A stretch of 64,000 nt of DNA from Myxococcales bacterium. Lineage in GTDB: Bacteria > Myxococcota_A > Polyangia > Polyangiales > JADJMO01. Position 1 is the first letter of the stretch, and each line of letters opens with the position of its first letter. The position numbers and the translations under genes are program-made. Positions 61,406 to 64,000 of the stretch are shown here, piece by piece. The notes beneath the pieces are model-generated. The model made no database searches. It was not told the DNA's origin and saw only the letters and a list, made by a program, of their open reading frames with translations. Location of the stretch: assembly GCA_016709545.1 (NCBI GenBank), contig JADJMO010000028.1:40132-104131 (forward strand), in the 5' to 3' direction.

Positions 61406-62511
61406 ATGGCGAAGGTCCTGGTCACCGGCGCGTCGGGCTTCATCGGCGCGCGCATCGTCCGCGCCCTCGTGGAGCGCGGCGAGCAGGTCAAGGTGCTCCT
61501 CCGCGCGAGCTCGTCGCGCGCGGGGCTGCGCAAGCTCCCCGTCGAGGTCGCGCTCGGCGACATCACCATCGAGCACACCGTCTACCGCGCGCTCGCCGGC
61601 TGCGACCGCGTGCTGCACGTCGCGGCCGTCTACAAGATGTGGGACCGCGACCCGGCCAAGGTGCTCGCGCCCTCGATCGAGGGCACGCGCAACGTGCTCG
61701 AGGCCGTCCGTCGCCGGAACGCGGCCGGCGACCCGATCCGCAAGGTCGTCGTCACGAGCAGCGCGGCGGCGATCGGCATCACCCGCGACCGCGCCGGCGC
61801 CGACGAGAACCACGCCTGGGACCTGGACGACTCCGAGATCTACGTGGTCGCCAAGCGCCGCGCCGAGGAGCTCGCGCTCTCCATGGCGGGCGAGCTCCCC
61901 ATCGTCGTCGTGAACCCGGGCGGCGTGTTCGGCCCCGCGGACAGCAAGCCCACTCCGTCGGGCGGCCTCGTGCTCAAGTTCCTGAACTGGAAGGCGCCGA
62001 TCGGCTTTCCCGGCGCGCCGGGCGGCATCTCGATCGTCGACGTCGACGACGTCGCGCAGGGGCACCTCCTGGCGATGGACAAGGGCCGCGTCGGCGAGCG
62101 CTACATCCTCGGCGGCGACAACCTGACCGTCACCGAGGTGATCGACCTGCTCGCCTCGATCACCGGCCTCCCGGGGGCCGGGCGCGAGGCCCCGAAGAGC
62201 CTCGCCGAGCTGACCGGGCGCGCGATGGAGCTGTTCGCGCGCCTCACCGACGGCGAGCCCGAGCTCACCTACAAGATGGCCCGCGACTTCTACGACGCCG
62301 CCTTCTGGGTCGACAGCGGCAAGGCGGAGCGCGAGCTCGGCTACCAGCACCGCCCCGCCCGCAAGACCCTGGCGCGGGCGATCCGCTGGTACCTCGACCA
62401 CGGCTACGTGCGCCCCGAGGTCGCCGCCGGATCCGCCACGACGATCTCCCCGGCTCGGATCCCGAGCCGATGTTGCCCCACGAACGCACCGCCGTGTTCC
62501 AAGAGGGCTGA
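61406..62511 (+). CDS. NAD(P)-dependent epimerase/reductase, extended SDR (one frameshift in this assembly)
   Basis: An extended short-chain dehydrogenase of the dihydroflavonol-4-reductase-like class. The N-terminus is MAKVLVTGASGFIGARIVRAL (cofactor loop GxxGxxG at 8-13). A Ser region (VVTSSAAAIG), catalytic Tyr and Lys in YVVAKRRAE, and PGGVFGPADSKP follow. The annotated frame runs on into the next gene without a stop, which looks wrong. Adding one C at about 62437 gives a natural end HDDLPGSDPEPMLPHERTAVFQEG and a TGA at 62509-62511 (about 368 residues). Substrate unknown; hopanoid-, sterol- or sugar-related epimerases and reductases are all possible. Confidence 0.82.
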
Positions 62512-62512
62512 G

Positions 62513-63955
62513 TTGGCCAAGCGCGTCTGGGTGGCGCTGCCGGGTCGCGACGCCGCGGTCGAGATGACCCGCGCGGAGCTCGAGGAGCGCCGCAAGCGCG
62601 GAGACCTCCCCGCGGGCACGCGCGTGTGCCCGTTCGGTCAGAAGGCGTGGCAGCCCCTCGAGGCCCTCGCGGCCCCCACCGCCGAAGACCTCGAGGGTGG
62701 GCGCACGTCGATGGAGGCGCCGCCGCCTTCGGCCTCCGCCGCGGGCTTCGACCCGAGCGACCCGGTGCCGGAGCTCGCGCGCACGATCGCCACCGAGCTG
62801 CCACCGCCGCTCGAACCGCACCTGGAGGAGACCACCCCTGCGCTCCGCCGCGTGCAAGAGGAGCCGCGCACCCGTTCGCGGTGGCCCATCGTGGTGTCGG
62901 CGCTGCTCTTGCTGGTCTTCGGCGCCAGCGCCGGCGTCTGGGCGTTCCTGCGCTTCGGCTACACCCGTCGCGCCGTGCTCGACCACGTGCCCGAGGGCTG
63001 CGCGGTGTTCGAGTACTACGACCTCGACGCGCTCGACGCTTCTTCGGCGCTGCGGCCGCTCGGCGACAAGCGCCGCAAGGCCCTGCGCGACTGGTCCGAA
63101 GATCTCGACGACGAGGACGGCTTCCGTCGCTCGGACGACGAGGACGCCCGCGGTCGGGTCGCCGTGCTGCGGCTGCTCGAGAAGTCGGGCCTGCGCGCGT
63201 ACGGCGACGTCAAGGAGATCGCCTACTGCGCGCTCCCCGACGACGACAAGACCGAGTACCTGCTCGTCGTTGGCGGCACGTTCCGCGGCAAGGACCTGCT
63301 CGACACCCTGCGGCAGGCGTTCCTGCACCGCGACCGCCGCTCGAAGGAGGACAAGCTGGTCCTCGACGAGTCGGAGGGCCGACCGATCCTCAAGCTCGGC
63401 GACCCGGACAAGCGCGAGATTGCCCTGGTCAACGGGCAGATCGCCATGGTCGGCAAGCACAAGATCATCTCGCGGTACTTCCCGAGCAAGCCCATGGCGC
63501 GCGCGTACGGCGTCAAGGACGGAGACGTGCTCGTGCGCCTGTGGGCAGGCACCGAGAAGAAGGGGCCGACCGAGATCCGCTATCGCCTCGAGGGCGACCG
63601 CCTCGTGCTCACGACGACGTGGACCCCGAGCGGCGACAGCGACGGCCTCAAGAAGACCAAGGAGCAGCTCGCGGACACGGCCGACAAGCTCCGCGGCCTC
63701 GACGGCTTCGAGGCGCTCGGCGACGCCTTCGGCGCGGCCGAGGTGGTCGAGGACGGCAGCGAGCTCAAGAGCATCGTGAAGATCCCCCTGAAAGACTACG
63801 GCAAGGTCGTCAAGCACCTGTTCGAGGCCGACCGGCGCGAGCTACGCAAGGTCACCGACCTCCTGCGCGCCAGCAAGGCGCAGGACCCGCTCCGCCTCGT
63901 CGTGCAGCCCGGGGTCGACTTCTTCGAGCTCAAGCTGTCGCCCTGGAAACTCTGA
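62513..63955 (+). CDS. GYF_2-like domain membrane protein
   Basis: A 480-residue protein starting at TTG 62513 (LAKRVWVALPGRDAAVEM), two bases after the restored SDR stop. Residues 1-52 match the GYF_2 (DUF4339) domain (LEERRKRGDLPAGTRVCPFGQKAWQPLEAL), a peptide- or membrane-adaptor module. An acidic/Pro linker is followed by one membrane helix (WPIVVSALLLLVFGASAGVWAFL, about 123-145). The large C-terminal domain (150-480) begins YTRRAVLDHVPEGCAVFEYYDLDAL and has the outline of a periplasmic beta/alpha domain of the DUF3352 sort. No catalytic motif is seen. Its stop falls within a small imperfect duplication at 63944-63977. Confidence 0.75.
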   Translation: MAKRVWVALPGRDAAVEMTRAELEERRKRGDLPAGTRVCPFGQKAWQPLEALAAPTAEDLEGGRTSMEAPPPSASAAGFDPSDPVPELARTIATELPPPLEPHLEETTPALRRVQEEPRTRSRWPIVVSALLLLVFGASAGVWAFLRFGYTRRAVLDHVPEGCAVFEYYDLDALDASSALRPLGDKRRKALRDWSEDLDDEDGFRRSDDEDARGRVAVLRLLEKSGLRAYGDVKEIAYCALPDDDKTEYLLVVGGTFRGKDLLDTLRQAFLHRDRRSKEDKLVLDESEGRPILKLGDPDKREIALVNGQIAMVGKHKIISRYFPSKPMARAYGVKDGDVLVRLWAGTEKKGPTEIRYRLEGDRLVLTTTWTPSGDSDGLKKTKEQLADTADKLRGLDGFEALGDAFGAAEVVEDGSELKSIVKIPLKDYGKVVKHLFEADRRELRKVTDLLRASKAQDPLRLVVQPGVDFFELKLSPWKL

Positions 63956-64000
63956 GCGATGGGGAAGCTCTGAGCGACTGACGCGGCCGGCGGGCGGATC

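Overview
The window is about 64 kb of very GC-rich (roughly 70% G+C), densely packed bacterial chromosome. Gene content points to a myxobacterium-like member of the Myxococcota. The signs are a DUF2378/TIGR02265 protein (a family known from Myxococcales), many lipoproteins with Cys-rich or low-complexity tails, a Ser/Thr protein kinase, GYF_2-like and MJ0042 zinc-ribbon proteins, very large alpha-helical repeat proteins, and a futalosine-type menaquinone operon. No tRNA, rRNA, CRISPR array, insertion sequence, phage gene or integrase was seen, so this looks like ordinary chromosome.

Layout, left to right. 1-6.7 kb: a partial secreted protein, a Cys-triad repeat protein, an AI-2E-family permease overlapping a HIT hydrolase, rpsA with its own terminator, and the DUF2378 protein. 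6.7-12.5 kb: a haem-binding lipoprotein behind pckG, then a VIT/vWA protein translationally coupled to a MerR regulator. 12.5-18.2 kb: urease, with ureD divergent, then a vWA lipoprotein, fused ureAB, ureC, ureF and ureG; there is no ureE, but UreG has a His-rich N-terminus. 18.3-20.1 kb: a stress-type protein and a zinc alcohol dehydrogenase. 20.1-25.1 kb: a four-gene overlapping operon (DUF1549-like/haem protein, small lipoprotein, DUF1501 Tat protein, haem lipoprotein) whose first gene carries an in-frame amber codon. 25.1-28.2 kb: a SpoU methyltransferase and EpmA, divergent from a TPR protein. 28.2-42.0 kb: a five-gene minus-strand operon (zinc-ribbon/TPR membrane protein, SppA peptidase, a repeat protein of about 2,570 residues, two lipoproteins). 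42.2-50.0 kb: a Cys-rich lipoprotein, REP-like hairpins, typA, PhoH-PIN, a Ser/Thr kinase, and a GAF protein with a response regulator. 50.1-58.2 kb: a menaquinone operon (menG, ubiX, an unknown gene, mqnE, an mqnA-mqnC fusion, an amidohydrolase, ubiA-type mqnP, DAHP synthase). 58.2-64 kb: an RRM protein, a tandem repeat, enolase, a lipoprotein, an SDR and a GYF-domain membrane protein.

The menaquinone operon reads as a production line. DAHP synthase feeds the shikimate pathway to chorismate, MqnA dehydrates chorismate, MqnE builds aminodeoxyfutalosine, the amidohydrolase probably deaminates it, MqnC cyclises the later intermediate, and MqnP, UbiX and MenG prenylate, support decarboxylation and methylate. 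MqnD, the nucleosidase and the UbiD-like decarboxylase are not in the window.

An important caveat is that at least nine genes are broken by one- or two-base indels, mostly deletions in short G/C runs, at positions where joining the two frames restores a full-length family member. I read these as assembly errors, so affected genes are listed as whole CDSs with the breakpoints given. No clearly new molecular system was found. The best leads are the MqnA-MqnC fusion, the unknown gene next to it, the giant repeat-protein operon, and the probably leaderless merR transcript whose promoter lies inside the 3' end of ureD.
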